A stretch of 64,000 nt of DNA from JAVJQS01 sp040218815 (GCA_040218815.1 JAVJQS010000004.1:434001-498000), one strand, 5' to 3'. Counted from the first letter of the stretch, positions 25,501 through 34,598 are shown. Numbers and translations are program-made. The notes: a model not told the origin generated them from the sequence alone.

Positions 25501-27649
25501 CATAAAATCCCTTCGCTGCAGCATAGTTTTTAGCTTCATTTGCTTCATCACCACTAGCAATAGCAGCTTTATAATCTGCCTCTAGTTGTTTTGATGCTGC
25601 GAACTGTTCTTCAATAGCGGCGAGTTGATCTTTTGGATAAGACTCCTCCGGTTTTATTGAAAGTGCATTATTGTACGCTCTTTTTGCCTTTTCTAGCTCT
25701 TTTGCTTCTAAAGCAGCATCCCCTTCATCAATTGCCAATTGATAATTCTTATCTTTTTCAGCTCGTTCAGCAATTGTTTTATTAATGCCGTCTAATTGAT
25801 TTTTAGGATATTGTTCTTCAGATTTAAGTGCTAAAGCTTCATTATAAAACTCTTTTGCTTTGTCGAAGTCTTTTGCTGCTAATGCCTCATCACCATTTTG
25901 AATAGCTTTATTATAATTTTCCTCAACTTCTTTATTTTTCAGAACGATGGATTGAATTTCGCTAAGCTTCTCTTTTGGATAGCTTTCTTCAGGCTTCAGG
26001 CTAATTGCCTTGTTATATGCTGCCTTTGCCTCTTCATACTGCTCTTTTTCACGCGCCTGATCTCCTTCTAAAATAGAGGCATTATAATTTTCTTCTAATT
26101 TGGCTTGCTTTTCTAGTATTGAATCAATTTCACTAATCTTTTCATTGGGATAAGCTACACTAGGTTTTAATTGAGCTGCTGCTGCATATGCCGTTTTTGC
26201 TGATTCATACTCCTTATTTCCAAACGCCTTATCAGCTGTAGAAATTTTATCCTCGTAAGCTTTATCTGCTGCTTCTCTCTTAGCTAAAATAGCATCAATC
26301 TCTTGAAGTTTATTTTTAGGATAAGCTTCATTCGGTTTTACTTCAGAGGCTTCATCATAAGCCGTCTTTGCTTCCTCAAGTTTATTTGCTGCTAATGCAT
26401 TATCAGCTTTTTCAATTGCTGTTAAATAGTTTTGTTCTTTTTTAGCCGCTGCTGCCATCAAACCATCCAACTTTGTCAATTGATCTTTTGGATAGGACTC
26501 TATTGGTTTTACAGTTGAAGCTTTTTGATAAGCTGCCTTAGCGTCTTCAAATTTTTCAGCAGCTAAAGCTTTATCACCAGCCTTAATTGCTGCTTGATAC
26601 TCCTCTTCTTTAGCATCTTGTTTGTTGAGGATATCATTTATTTCTGCTAATTTATTTTTTGGGTAGCTTTCTGATGGCTTTGTTTCAACTGCTTCTGTGA
26701 AAGCAGTTTTAGCGCTTTCTAAATCGTTAACCTTTAAAGCATTGTCACCTCGTTCAATGGCAGATAAATAATTTTGCTCTGCTTTTGCTTGTAGTGCAAG
26801 CATGCCTTGAACTTCGCTTAATTTATCTTTAGGGTAAGCTTCTTCGGGTTTATAACCACTGGCTCGCTTAAATTCAGCCACAGCAGTTTTATAATCTTTG
26901 GTAGCAAATGCAGCATCAGCTTTTGCTATAGCATCATCGTACTTCTTATTTGTTTCACGAATCTTAATCAGCTTGGTCTCCAATTCAGCCAACTGAAAAG
27001 AGGGATATGTTTCAATTGGTAGAATAGCCTGTGCTTTTTTATAAGCAGCTTCAGCCTCTTCCCATCTTTCATCTGCATAGGCCTTATCTGCAATCTTTAT
27101 TGCGTCATCATATTCGTCTTGTTTGGCTTCTTGTTTTTCCTTTTCTAGCTCTTTTTTCTCAAGGTAGCTTTCTTTTAAATCTTCTAAGTCTTTCCGAACC
27201 TTTTTCGTGTAATCAAGATCTGCTGCAAAATCACCATACTCTGGGTTAAACTCTAGTTTTCCAATAGGCTTGTTGAGAATAGCTAAATCTAATCCATCAA
27301 TTTGATTGAACAGCTCTACTTCTGCAGAATAAACAAAGTTGCCATTCGCACTTTCTGGTGGAACACCCTTGGTATTTACATCAATTTTTTTCTTAATGAA
27401 CCCATTGTTTCCCCCAATCTCAATAGTATAGTTACCGTCAGGATCCATCGGAATATCAGCTCTTCCTCTTGCATCACTTTTTACTGTTTCTACTAATGAC
27501 CCATTTCTAAACACCTTTATTTCTGAATTAGCTAATTTTTTACCTTCATCTGTAACCACCACTTCCATAATAAGTCGCCATTGACCAATGGCGCTATTCG
27601 CAGAAATCAGCAGTAATAAAACAAGAAAGTATTTATAAAAATTCTTCAA
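22511..27649 (-). CDS. Giant secreted TPR-repeat and coiled-coil protein
   Basis: 1712 residues, opening with TTG and a signal peptide (YFLVLLLLISANSAIGQ). Residues ~25-115 form a small beta-sandwich domain. Residues ~177-1285 hold 18 tandem TPR-like units. Most are 57 residues, with a core AAI..GD.AL....FE.AK..Y..A...KP.E.YPK.KL.EI. Residues ~1290-1640 are a charged coiled coil rich in Glu, Lys, Gln and Arg. The last ~45 residues form a compact conserved-looking tail (RRTVVNGTEVDVYEK, WGGVFYTKNG). It is likely periplasmic or surface-associated. It sits between the DUF71 gene (91 bp upstream) and btuF (11 bp downstream), inside the cobalamin gene train. Function unknown; a scaffold or cell-envelope role is a guess. 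Confidence 0.85.
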   Translation of the reverse strand: MKNFYKYFLVLLLLISANSAIGQWRLIMEVVVTDEGKKLANSEIKVFRNGSLVETVKSDARGRADIPMDPDGNYTIEIGGNNGFIKKKIDVNTKGVPPESANGNFVYSAEVELFNQIDGLDLAILNKPIGKLEFNPEYGDFAADLDYTKKVRKDLEDLKESYLEKKELEKEKQEAKQDEYDDAIKIADKAYADERWEEAEAAYKKAQAILPIETYPSFQLAELETKLIKIRETNKKYDDAIAKADAAFATKDYKTAVAEFKRASGYKPEEAYPKDKLSEVQGMLALQAKAEQNYLSAIERGDNALKVNDLESAKTAFTEAVETKPSESYPKNKLAEINDILNKQDAKEEEYQAAIKAGDKALAAEKFEDAKAAYQKASTVKPIESYPKDQLTKLDGLMAAAAKKEQNYLTAIEKADNALAANKLEEAKTAYDEASEVKPNEAYPKNKLQEIDAILAKREAADKAYEDKISTADKAFGNKEYESAKTAYAAAAQLKPSVAYPNEKISEIDSILEKQAKLEENYNASILEGDQAREKEQYEEAKAAYNKAISLKPEESYPKEKLSEIQSIVLKNKEVEENYNKAIQNGDEALAAKDFDKAKEFYNEALALKSEEQYPKNQLDGINKTIAERAEKDKNYQLAIDEGDAALEAKELEKAKRAYNNALSIKPEESYPKDQLAAIEEQFAASKQLEADYKAAIASGDEANEAKNYAAAKGFYEKALAIKSNENYPQTKIKEINSQLADAAQQEELYAKNISEADALLEAKNYKEAKAKYNVALSIKADEQYPKDKINSIDTELAAIAAKQAEIRLKNEKEAEKEAEYAALISEADKLLAAKNYESAKSKYEAALSIKEDAYPVQKIEEIEASLLAMAKEAKEEAAAAEQAKIDAKYQGIVAEADALLEEKKFQEAKLKYEAALAVKEVQYPRDQLSAIDAQLAAAAKKEAESAAAKADAKKEAEYIALITDADALFEQQRYVKAKVKYEDAIALKEDSYPASQLAEIERRMKALAERDARAAKEKKIDEDYILTIQQAEAALSNDQFEESLDLFKKARDLKPNETYPQNKIDQIRDILNNSEQSLAAQQAIIESKYMESITLADMALIEQDYVDAKEYFKNAKKLKPNESYPQRKLDEIDALLAKENESEEIKLQQEREAKNEAAYQTAIAKADKLFSEKNYNEAENEYKLALGLKPSENYPKEQILRIAQIREDLAAAKALEAKEKENKASQEAKYKEYIALGDEALEGESYVKAKGNYQSALSIKPNESYPRNKINAIDKLLEERALAEKLKEEKKEAPIQIRKGPKSTISGNAEAEIEKRYQEIWAKKNSDKTKIIKEKEEAVRKLSDANREAEQQKRQNAIEEIESISITLREQESVAEDLNMQNYEKVKQKTEDLTEEDVSLKRESERKRNDEYADAEQKQITISSNQTEKSENLVKTRTENLEKKTENIYKEEKQLKSNAEQERINVFSDVKEQESAIRSYQKERSEDLMEGRKDEVENEYASLMATNNRLEKEQSARIDKAEQDYVLKEEEIRLYNKKLAAENLNANTNQINKVEDDWKETTTAYRKESKERVIEEQEKINDKEIELKQFNQERSDDFKNNQAAIEEKEKKLKEEDIRLEAESKTRRQENIDKEYYDGEDRPRQDAEAADLPQGVSEEIIENPNNSTTIRRTVVNGTEVDVYEKTFFPWGGVFYTKNGNNITEENWNNNSR
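23800..27120 (-). repeat. 18 tandem ~171-bp coding repeats
   Basis: The repeat region of the giant protein. Each unit ends with a Tyr-Pro plus Lys/Arg/Gln-rich turn (ESYPKNKL, EQYPKDKI, DAYPVQKI and variants) and begins with an Ala-rich helix. Units are 57 residues where regular and become longer (up to ~70) from the 11th onward by insertion of Lys/Glu/Ala-rich helix. DNA identity between units is moderate, so the array looks old rather than newly expanded. Confidence 0.85.
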
Positions 27650-27740
27650 AAAGATTAGGTTTTATCAAATTAACAAATATCGTAAAAGCATAACATACTT
27701 ATACTGTTTATTGGATTAAGTGTTTCATAAAATTACAGAG

Positions 27741-28442
27741 TTACTCCGCCAACTGTAAATCTCCAAACCAAAAATCAATGGTTTTATTGTTATCACTAGG
27801 ATCAGTATACGACTTTTTTAATGGTTTACCAGATTTTATCGGTATTGGTTTTTTGAAAATTGGCCCATCAAAACAAAAAGTATGAAACTCTCCATTCTCT
27901 CCACAGGCATCAACCTCTTCAGGTAATGCCTCAACCCAAGCTTGAGTAATGGGTTGATCAAATACAGTAGGGTCAAACCACTTAGCGTTTGCACTCACAA
28001 CTATTGCCTTAAACCCCTCCGCTAAAAATTCTTTCATAAGCTGTTTAGTATCTTTTTTCCAGAGCGGAAAATGAGCCTTGATGGCCAACTTGGCCAATTG
28101 CTTTTCTCGATAAGCCCGCAAATCTTCCAAAAAAATATCCCCAAAAGCAGTATGCTTATATCCCTTTTGCTTTAGTTTTTCCATTTTTTCTTGCATCAAC
28201 TGATTGTAGGTAATCATTTCAGGACTATCAGGCAACTCTAATAGCTCTAGCGGCAGGCCAATAGCGGCTGCTTGAGCTTGTAAGAGTGTTTTGTGCAGGC
28301 CGTGCATACTCACACGATTATTGTCCTTGCTGATTGTTGTAAAAAGTAAGTCAACATCAAATAAATCACTCTTCTTTAGATGATAAAGCGCTAGTGTAGC
28401 ATCCTTCCCACTACTCCAATTCATGTATAATTTTTCTTTCAT
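27741..28442 (-). CDS. DUF71/COG2102 ATP pyrophosphatase, B12-associated subgroup
   Basis: 233 residues. The N-terminal PP-loop is SSGKDATLALY, followed by MHG, FGDIFLEDLRAYRE and the C-terminal motif DACGENGEFHTFCFDGP, which are signatures of the diphthine-ammonia ligase (Dph6)-like family. Bacteria lack diphthamide; comparative genomics has proposed that a bacterial DUF71 subgroup acts in cobalamin salvage, probably in an ATP-dependent amidation of a corrinoid side chain. The position among btuB, btuG-like and btuF-like genes supports that reading. ATG start overlaps the upstream gene by ATGA. Confidence 0.85.
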   Translation of the reverse strand: MKEKLYMNWSSGKDATLALYHLKKSDLFDVDLLFTTISKDNNRVSMHGLHKTLLQAQAAAIGLPLELLELPDSPEMITYNQLMQEKMEKLKQKGYKHTAFGDIFLEDLRAYREKQLAKLAIKAHFPLWKKDTKQLMKEFLAEGFKAIVVSANAKWFDPTVFDQPITQAWVEALPEEVDACGENGEFHTFCFDGPIFKKPIPIKSGKPLKKSYTDPSDNNKTIDFWFGDLQLAE

Positions 28443-29248
28443 TGATTGTCCTTGGTTTCAGTCCAACTCTTAAAAATCGTGTGCAACTGCTCTAGACCTT
28501 CAGTTAAAGCTGCAGGACCAGGTTGTAAAATCACTGAAGAATCAATTTCAAAAACTTGTTGGTTGGCTACTGCTGAAATTTTTGACCAATTCTCCCGAGC
28601 TTCCAATTCTTCTTGCTGAAACTTTTTTCCACACCATGAGGCTAGGATGATGTCTGGGTTCTTTTCAATAACTAAAGCTGGGTCAGTAATAATTCGGTCT
28701 TTTGCTAATCCCCCACTCCTTTTTTCCTTAAAGACATCATGTCCTCCTGCTAATTCAATCAACTCGCTTACCCATTCTATCCCACAAATCATGGGTTCAT
28801 CCCATTCTTCAAAATATACCGAGGGTCTACTTTCCCAACTGAGAGCAGTTTTTCTTATTTCATCGATTCGTTTTTGGTAAGCATCTACAAGTTGAATTGC
28901 GCGGTATTCTTTTCCCACTAAACTTCCTAGTTGAACTATCATTTTCATGCAGCCTTCAACGCTTCTGTGGTTATTTACCCAAACGGAAATTCCATTTTTA
29001 ATCAACTCTTGAGCGATATCAGCTTGAATATCAGAAAAACCAATCACTAAGTCTGGCTTTAATGCTAAAATCTTATCAATTCGTGCATCTATAAAAGCAG
29101 AAACCATGGGCTTTTCTTTTCTTGCTTCAGGAGGCCTGACAGTATACCCGGATATGCCTACAATTCTAGCTTGCTCACCAAGCAAATAAAGGGTTTCAGT
29201 AGTTTCTTCTGTAAGGCAAACGATACGTTTGGGGTAGAAATCTTGCAT
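28439..29248 (-). CDS. Leaderless BtuF-like cobalamin-binding protein
   Basis: 270 residues from ATG 29248, where the conserved fold begins (YPKRIVCLTEETTETLYLLG). A longer frame from TTG 29362 adds 38 unconserved residues and overlaps the upstream gene by 8 bp; I prefer the ATG. The TroA-like fold continues through ILALKPDLVIGFSDIQ, YFEEWDEPMICGIEWVSEL and PGPAALTEGLEQL. No signal peptide is seen, so the protein may stay in the cytoplasm, as in related corrinoid-binding proteins of B12 salvage loci. It overlaps the DUF71 gene by four bases. Confidence 0.78.
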   Translation of the reverse strand: MQDFYPKRIVCLTEETTETLYLLGEQARIVGISGYTVRPPEARKEKPMVSAFIDARIDKILALKPDLVIGFSDIQADIAQELIKNGISVWVNNHRSVEGCMKMIVQLGSLVGKEYRAIQLVDAYQKRIDEIRKTALSWESRPSVYFEEWDEPMICGIEWVSELIELAGGHDVFKEKRSGGLAKDRIITDPALVIEKNPDIILASWCGKKFQQEELEARENWSKISAVANQQVFEIDSSVILQPGPAALTEGLEQLHTIFKSWTETKDNQ

Positions 29249-29354
29249 ATGAACAAACTTAAGCAAGCAAGTACTTTTTTTAGCACTAGTTTCTTTAGTA
29301 AAATCAAAAAAAATATGCTCTAAACTTAATTTTACTCTTTTTTTGATGTAGTCT

Positions 29355-30398
29355 TCAATCAAAATAATACCCGCCAGGTATTATTCCTGCCTTGAAATTA
29401 TCCAACTCTAGACCGTTTGAGTTATACCGATAGATTACTCCTCGTTGCAAATAATCAATGGCATCACTTATGTAGATTTCATCTGAAGTTGGGTCTAAAC
29501 CTAAACTGTAAATCAAGCGACCATTTGATTTTACAGTTGCTTGTTGGGGTAAAGTTGAAGCATCAATACGTAGCTCAAATACATCATCCATTAAATAATA
29601 CAGGGTAGTCTTATCAGCTGAAATATTAAGGTTGCTAATGCTTTTTGAAAGCTCGTTTACTTCAAACGTTTGTTCAATGGTAAAGTTATTGGGATCAATT
29701 CGATGAATAGCTGAAAGGCCTTGTCCAATTCCACCCGAAGCAGCTACCCAAACCTTATCATTTATGTCTACCACAATAGATTGAGGCTGCAAGTTTGTGG
29801 ATATGCTTGCTATTAAAGAGTCTTTTTGCACATCAAACACTAAAAGTTGAGCACTATCTACTTGACAAACAAATGCCTTTCCGTCAACCAGCACCATTTG
29901 TTCTGTCCATCCGTTTGTAGGAATAGTTTTTGAAATGGATAAGTTTTCTGGATTTATAACATATAATTTATCTTCATACAAGTCACTTACATAGACTTTA
30001 TTAGCAGCAATTGGCAAAATATATCGTGGAGAATTTAACCCTCCTATTTTGCCAACGGAACGGAATGTTTTGCTTGAAACTACTTCTATTTTGGAAGAAT
30101 TATTGACAACTATAAAGTAGTTTTCTCCTATTCTTTCCATTGATTGAATAACATCTCCTAAAGGTCGACCAGAATTATTAGCTTGAAATATTTTATAATC
30201 AACAGTATTATTTTCAGGTTTGTAAATTGAAATACTGCCATTTGCAGATTGAAAATTCCCTTCATTTAAGACAAATACCTTTTGCTCAGACTCATTTAAG
30301 TAAATTACTGGTGCTTCATCTTCCTTTTTACAACTGGGAGTAATTAGGATTGCTGCAAAAACGAAAGAAAGTAATCTGAACCTAATGAATACCTTCAT
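29355..30398 (-). CDS. btuG: BtuG-like beta-propeller lipoprotein
   Basis: 347 residues, ATG start. Lipobox ITPSC (about residue 23) predicts a lipid anchor. The mature part shows YncE/DUF5074-type blade repeats: FVLNEGNFQSANGSISIY at the start and recurring strands such as NKVYVSDLYEDKLYVINPE and DEIYISDAIDYLQRG. In Bacteroides, BtuG is a surface-exposed propeller lipoprotein that binds cobalamin very tightly and pairs with BtuB; its position directly after the btuB-like gene (1-bp gap) argues for the same role here. A generic YncE-like protein is the alternative. Confidence 0.82.
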   Translation of the reverse strand: MKVFIRFRLLSFVFAAILITPSCKKEDEAPVIYLNESEQKVFVLNEGNFQSANGSISIYKPENNTVDYKIFQANNSGRPLGDVIQSMERIGENYFIVVNNSSKIEVVSSKTFRSVGKIGGLNSPRYILPIAANKVYVSDLYEDKLYVINPENLSISKTIPTNGWTEQMVLVDGKAFVCQVDSAQLLVFDVQKDSLIASISTNLQPQSIVVDINDKVWVAASGGIGQGLSAIHRIDPNNFTIEQTFEVNELSKSISNLNISADKTTLYYLMDDVFELRIDASTLPQQATVKSNGRLIYSLGLDPTSDEIYISDAIDYLQRGVIYRYNSNGLELDNFKAGIIPGGYYFD

Positions 30399-30399
30399 T

Positions 30400-32292
30400 T
30401 TAATGAATGGAATAGGTTAAACTTAGTTGGTAGTTTCTATTGGGCATGGGTCGCCATTGAATGGCTTGGTATTCTAAATCAAAAAGATTTAATACAGAAG
30501 CTTGCAGCTGGAAATGGTGTTTCTTGCAGTCAAAACGCTTACCAGCGCTAAAATTTGACAAATTATAAGAAGGCAACCAATCCGAATTATCTGTTGTAAG
30601 GTAGCGAGCACCTACAAATTGCCATTGGTAATTGATAAAGTAGTTTTTATAATCTAAGCGAAGCGAAACATTTCCTTGATGCTCTGGTAAGTAGATTAAT
30701 TGCTGATCAACAGCTCCATCAGCTTCACTAAGTTTGGTTTTATTGATGGATTGGGTATAGGTGTAATTTGCAGATAGGTTTTTTATAAGCTTGCCTTTTA
30801 ATTGCCTTAATTCAAAGCGACTTTCAAGTCCTTTCACTTCTACTTTTCTCAGGTTTACTGCTTGCCAATACCCTAAAATTGTAGGCTGCCATTGGATGTA
30901 ATTGTCTATTGTAGAGTAATATATGGAGTTATTACCATTGATTTCAAATAATCCTTGAAACAACTTCTTATTAAAGTTTATACCAGCTTCAATCGATTGA
31001 TTTTCTTCAGGTTTCAACTCGGTATTGCCCCCACTTTGCCAATACAAATCATTGAGGGAAGGGTATTTTAAATTTTTGCTAATTGAACTAAAGAAACTGA
31101 TGTTCTTATGTGCTTGATAGTTTAAAGCCAAACGTGGTAATAGATAAGCCGCTTCATTCAATATAATCTCTTCACGTGCAGCAGCTGAAAACAAGAGCTT
31201 TTCTCCAAAATTGTGGCTTACATCAAAATAGGCAGAAAGTCGTTCACGTTGAATTTGATTACTAAATTGGGCCTGATTTGCTTGCTCAACATCAACATTT
31301 ACACGAGCATAAAGTGTTGTGTTTTTAACTTTGCGTTCCCCTTCAAGCACATTTCTAACGCTAGTGCTATTAGATTTACTCACTTGGCTAAGACGCGAAT
31401 TACTGTATTCAATCTTGTCGTTTATGATTGAACTGCGCAAGGAGAGCTGGATATTCTCTCCAAAATGCTTATAACCTACCACGCCTCTAAGTGATTGATC
31501 TATTTGTTTTTCTCTAGTATCATTTAAAGTAATTATTGCAGGTAGGTTTCGATCAGAATCATAATACCAAATATGTGCTTCTAATTGTTGATTTTCCTTT
31601 GGTCTAAAATGCACCGACTGCATTAAACTCCGTTGTAAAAGTGAGGCATTCTCAACTTCCTTGGTTGGAAAACCCTCTTCACCTAAATCTTCATATTTAA
31701 AGTTATTGTCAGCAGTGCGATAGAATACCCGACTTGTCGATTGCCACTTTTTATTACCCACTTGATACTTAGCAGTTGTATTTCTGTAATTAAAACTTCC
31801 CAAGTCCTGAGAAAGCTGAACTTGATTTTTATTTGTAAAATCTACGCTATTGTTGAGCTGCACAGCTCCACCAAGACCACCACTTCCACTTCTTAAGCTC
31901 GTATTCCCATAGTCCACCTGCACTTCATCTAAAAATAGTTGTGGGTAAAGCGATAAGTCTACTACGCCATTCGTAGCTGCATTTAATTGAATACCGTTCC
32001 AATATATGTTCGAATGACTTGAACCACTCCCCCTCATTGAAATGGTAGCCATACTACCCATACCGTATGATTTCACAAACAAGTTAGACTTGGTGGCTAA
32101 CACTTCCCCTAAATTTAGCTGATTGGGGTTGATTAAACTCATAGAGTCCAGCAATTGCGCTGAAGGTGTTTCAAATAGTTTCTCTTCAGAAGAAATAGCT
32201 ACTTCAGGAATCTTAATGGTATCCAACACCAGCTGCTGTGAGAAAAGCACAGTAGAAAAGGATAAACACAGAAATGATAATAATAATCTCAT
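30400..32292 (-). CDS. btuB: TonB-dependent receptor, BtuB-like
   Basis: 630 residues with a signal peptide (SFLCLSFSTVLFSQ). An early plug domain contains NLGEVLATKSNLFVKSYGMGSMATISMRG-like sequence and GNTSLRSGSGGLGGAVQL, followed by a 22-strand barrel ending in YQLSLTYSIH with the C-terminal aromatic-alternating strand (final His unusual, Phe/Tyr more common). It is an outer-membrane importer energised by TonB. The length (~630) and its place in a riboswitch-led B12 cluster support cobalamin. ATG overlaps the upstream stop (ATGA). Confidence 0.9.
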   Translation of the reverse strand: MRLLLSFLCLSFSTVLFSQQLVLDTIKIPEVAISSEEKLFETPSAQLLDSMSLINPNQLNLGEVLATKSNLFVKSYGMGSMATISMRGSGSSHSNIYWNGIQLNAATNGVVDLSLYPQLFLDEVQVDYGNTSLRSGSGGLGGAVQLNNSVDFTNKNQVQLSQDLGSFNYRNTTAKYQVGNKKWQSTSRVFYRTADNNFKYEDLGEEGFPTKEVENASLLQRSLMQSVHFRPKENQQLEAHIWYYDSDRNLPAIITLNDTREKQIDQSLRGVVGYKHFGENIQLSLRSSIINDKIEYSNSRLSQVSKSNSTSVRNVLEGERKVKNTTLYARVNVDVEQANQAQFSNQIQRERLSAYFDVSHNFGEKLLFSAAAREEIILNEAAYLLPRLALNYQAHKNISFFSSISKNLKYPSLNDLYWQSGGNTELKPEENQSIEAGINFNKKLFQGLFEINGNNSIYYSTIDNYIQWQPTILGYWQAVNLRKVEVKGLESRFELRQLKGKLIKNLSANYTYTQSINKTKLSEADGAVDQQLIYLPEHQGNVSLRLDYKNYFINYQWQFVGARYLTTDNSDWLPSYNLSNFSAGKRFDCKKHHFQLQASVLNLFDLEYQAIQWRPMPNRNYQLSLTYSIH

Positions 32293-33269
32293 TCTTTAAT
32301 GATCTTAGCTGTTCTTACTCCATCATTTAGCTCTATTCGTAAAAAATAAAGTCCTTTCACTAAGGGTTCAATATTTACGGCTGTTTCTGTTAGCTTACCA
32401 CTGCTAACTTGTCTTCCTTTTACGTCCGTTATTATATAATTTGCTCCATTCCATTTTTGATCAATGTTTATGGCTCTAGAAGCTGGATTAGGATAAAACT
32501 TTACCCCTTTTTCTTGCCTACTCTCTATCCCTAGTGGATTCATATAAATAACCCCTACCGCTTCTAAATCAAAACCACCTGATGGGAAAGGAGTTGGATA
32601 TTGATCATTGATCTTATTTCCAGCTGTATCTTTTGTAGCATAGGCAGCCTGTAAACTACCGACTACATCAATAATTTTTATATGGGTAACTTTCTGAATA
32701 TCTAAACCAGGATTTCCTTTCAATTCACTCAAGTCAAAAGGAGTACCGTAATTCGCTTGATATTTTCCAGCCAAATTATTGATATTAGAAGCTTGTACTT
32801 CACCGAAAGACCCCACAGCTGTGCTTGTATCTGTTAAAGAATGGGCAGGAAAACGATAATAGTTCTCACCATCTGAACTAACTTCAACAAAAGCTAACTC
32901 TAAAAAAGTAGAATTGAATGCATTTTCAAACACAGCAAAATCAGGTCCTTGTCCATCGAAAAGACTGCCGTTAAACTGAACAATTGCTTCTCCACCATCC
33001 CCTAATGAAACAACGCTTATACCGTCTGCTTTACCAATCACATTTTTAGGACTTCCTATAGAAGTAGTATCTAGATTTGGATTGGCAATATCTTGAAAAC
33101 CCCTATAAATAGTGCAGTTTGAAGCCCAATCCCTGAAAACTGATGAATCTTTATGTATGGCTGTTGTTCCAGGTAAACCTGCTGCTGGTGGATAAATTCC
33201 TTGAGCCACCACACTCAAGGAATTTAAGATTAAAAATAGGTTGATTAAAGTCTTCAACTTATTGTACAA
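32289..33269 (-). CDS. T9SS-exported cell-surface protein of the B12 cluster
   Basis: 326 residues. Signal peptide LINLFLILNSLSVVAQG; start TTG at 33269 or, equally plausible, TTG at 33257. The mature domain (about 25-235) has ASNCTIYRGFQDI, SLGDGGEAIVQF and GQGPDFAVFENAF, a jelly-roll-like module found in surface proteins of Bacteroidota B12 loci. The C-terminus is a T9SS type A sorting domain (VKFYPNPASRAINI ... KIIKE). The protein would sit on the surface near the BtuB-like receptor encoded next. Cobalamin binding is an inference from context only. Confidence 0.75.
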   Translation of the reverse strand: MYNKLKTLINLFLILNSLSVVAQGIYPPAAGLPGTTAIHKDSSVFRDWASNCTIYRGFQDIANPNLDTTSIGSPKNVIGKADGISVVSLGDGGEAIVQFNGSLFDGQGPDFAVFENAFNSTFLELAFVEVSSDGENYYRFPAHSLTDTSTAVGSFGEVQASNINNLAGKYQANYGTPFDLSELKGNPGLDIQKVTHIKIIDVVGSLQAAYATKDTAGNKINDQYPTPFPSGGFDLEAVGVIYMNPLGIESRQEKGVKFYPNPASRAINIDQKWNGANYIITDVKGRQVSSGKLTETAVNIEPLVKGLYFLRIELNDGVRTAKIIKE

Positions 33270-34524
33270 TTATTTTTTGATTCGAAACCGTCTCTCCAGA
33301 AATTAAGCGCAACACATAAATTCCTGTTTCAAGTTTGCTTAGGTTGATGGCATCTCCAGTTTTTAGTTGATTAACGGTATTCACCAACTGCCCTTTTTGA
33401 TTATAAAACTGCAGAATAGCATCATCAGCAATATCTTGATCAGTATCTAGCCAAATGTTATTAGTCGCTGGGTTTGGATAAACTGAAAAAGTTGACTTTT
33501 CAGCTTGAAAGGCTTCTACTAAACTAACCGTTTGATTGTAATACATGCGAATGACTTCAGGTGAATAGCCAACCGTTAAGGTATCTAATTTACCGCCTCC
33601 ACGACTATATACTGCTCCTTGTCGATAACTAAAGAAATCGGTTTGGGTAATATAGAAGTTATACGCAGATGTATCATAGGTAAAAGCAGTAATTGTAGTA
33701 TCAACAATTAAAGAATCAATTATTGATAAGTTACTTAGGTCGATGGCTCCAATGCCTTCATTCATTCTTAAAAACATGGTGTCGCCAAAAACACTGTATT
33801 GTGATTTATTACCCACTTTTAAATCTTGATTCAGCGTATTTTGAACTATAGAAAGCGTTGAAAAATCAATTGAAGAAACACTGTTTGAACCATTGTTAAA
33901 GCTGTAAAAGCCCGAAGCATTTGGTTTTGGAATCAGCTCGCCTATGTCTTGTGTATAGTTAGCTGGTGTTAGCGTGTCCAATACGGTTCGTGTAGCGATG
34001 TCTACTTTTAAAATATACCCAAGTGTGTCCTCAAAGTTTGACGTACTTGAATTTTGGTTTACAAAAACATAGTTTGAATCTACCACCATGGAAGTTACTC
34101 CTTTACTGACATCAGTAACTGAGTCCAATAAATTCAAATTACTTTTATCATAAATGTATAGGTTGTCGCTTGTTTTAGCATACCAATTGCTTACTACTAG
34201 CTCATTGTTCACAATCGCCATGGTTTTAGTACTGACACCGTGAAATTTGGACGCAGCAACCCTTGTTTGAGTGATTAGATCATATTTTACAATAGAGTCT
34301 TGAGCCGCAACATAAGCCTCATCTCCATTTATTAATATATCTTGAACAGAAGAAGTTCCAATGGTATCAATAAATGTTGTTGTTTGATTTTGAGGATCGT
34401 AAATGTTGACATTCACGTTTTCTTGTGGGTTGCCAAACTGGCCACCATTAATGATAATGGCTTTTTGAGCGGATAGAGCTCCGCTGAGCATTAAAATTGA
34501 AATAAAGAGATTAATTTTTCTCAT
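33259..34524 (-). CDS. T9SS-exported beta-propeller, BtuG/YncE-like
   Basis: 421 residues, ATG start and signal peptide (LFISILMLSGALSAQ). Residues ~20-335 show propeller-like repeats (VNIYDPQNQTTTFIDT, LYIYDKSNLNLLDSV, ILKVDIATRTVLDTL). A T9SS sorting domain follows (FSVYPNPATNNIWLD ... IIVQ). It is the first gene after the cobalamin riboswitch. It may be a second surface corrinoid-capturing propeller anchored by T9SS instead of a lipid, complementing the BtuG-like lipoprotein four genes on. Overlaps the next gene by 11 bp. Confidence 0.78.
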   Translation of the reverse strand: MRKINLFISILMLSGALSAQKAIIINGGQFGNPQENVNVNIYDPQNQTTTFIDTIGTSSVQDILINGDEAYVAAQDSIVKYDLITQTRVAASKFHGVSTKTMAIVNNELVVSNWYAKTSDNLYIYDKSNLNLLDSVTDVSKGVTSMVVDSNYVFVNQNSSTSNFEDTLGYILKVDIATRTVLDTLTPANYTQDIGELIPKPNASGFYSFNNGSNSVSSIDFSTLSIVQNTLNQDLKVGNKSQYSVFGDTMFLRMNEGIGAIDLSNLSIIDSLIVDTTITAFTYDTSAYNFYITQTDFFSYRQGAVYSRGGGKLDTLTVGYSPEVIRMYYNQTVSLVEAFQAEKSTFSVYPNPATNNIWLDTDQDIADDAILQFYNQKGQLVNTVNQLKTGDAINLSKLETGIYVLRLISGETVSNQKIIVQ

Positions 34525-34598
34525 TTTCTGATGATTTTGTGCAGAAAACGAATGGAGACATTTAGTCTATTACTTTTTAAAAATGTCATAAGTTCCAT

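Noticed and set aside
23556..27496. Small plus-strand ORFs inside the giant repeat gene
   Set aside because: They fall in complementary frames of the repeats and have no independent signals.
28439..29362. Longer TTG start for the BtuF-like protein
   Set aside because: Adds 38 residues without resemblance to the fold and overlaps the upstream gene; the ATG at 29248 matches the conserved start. Kept as alternative only.
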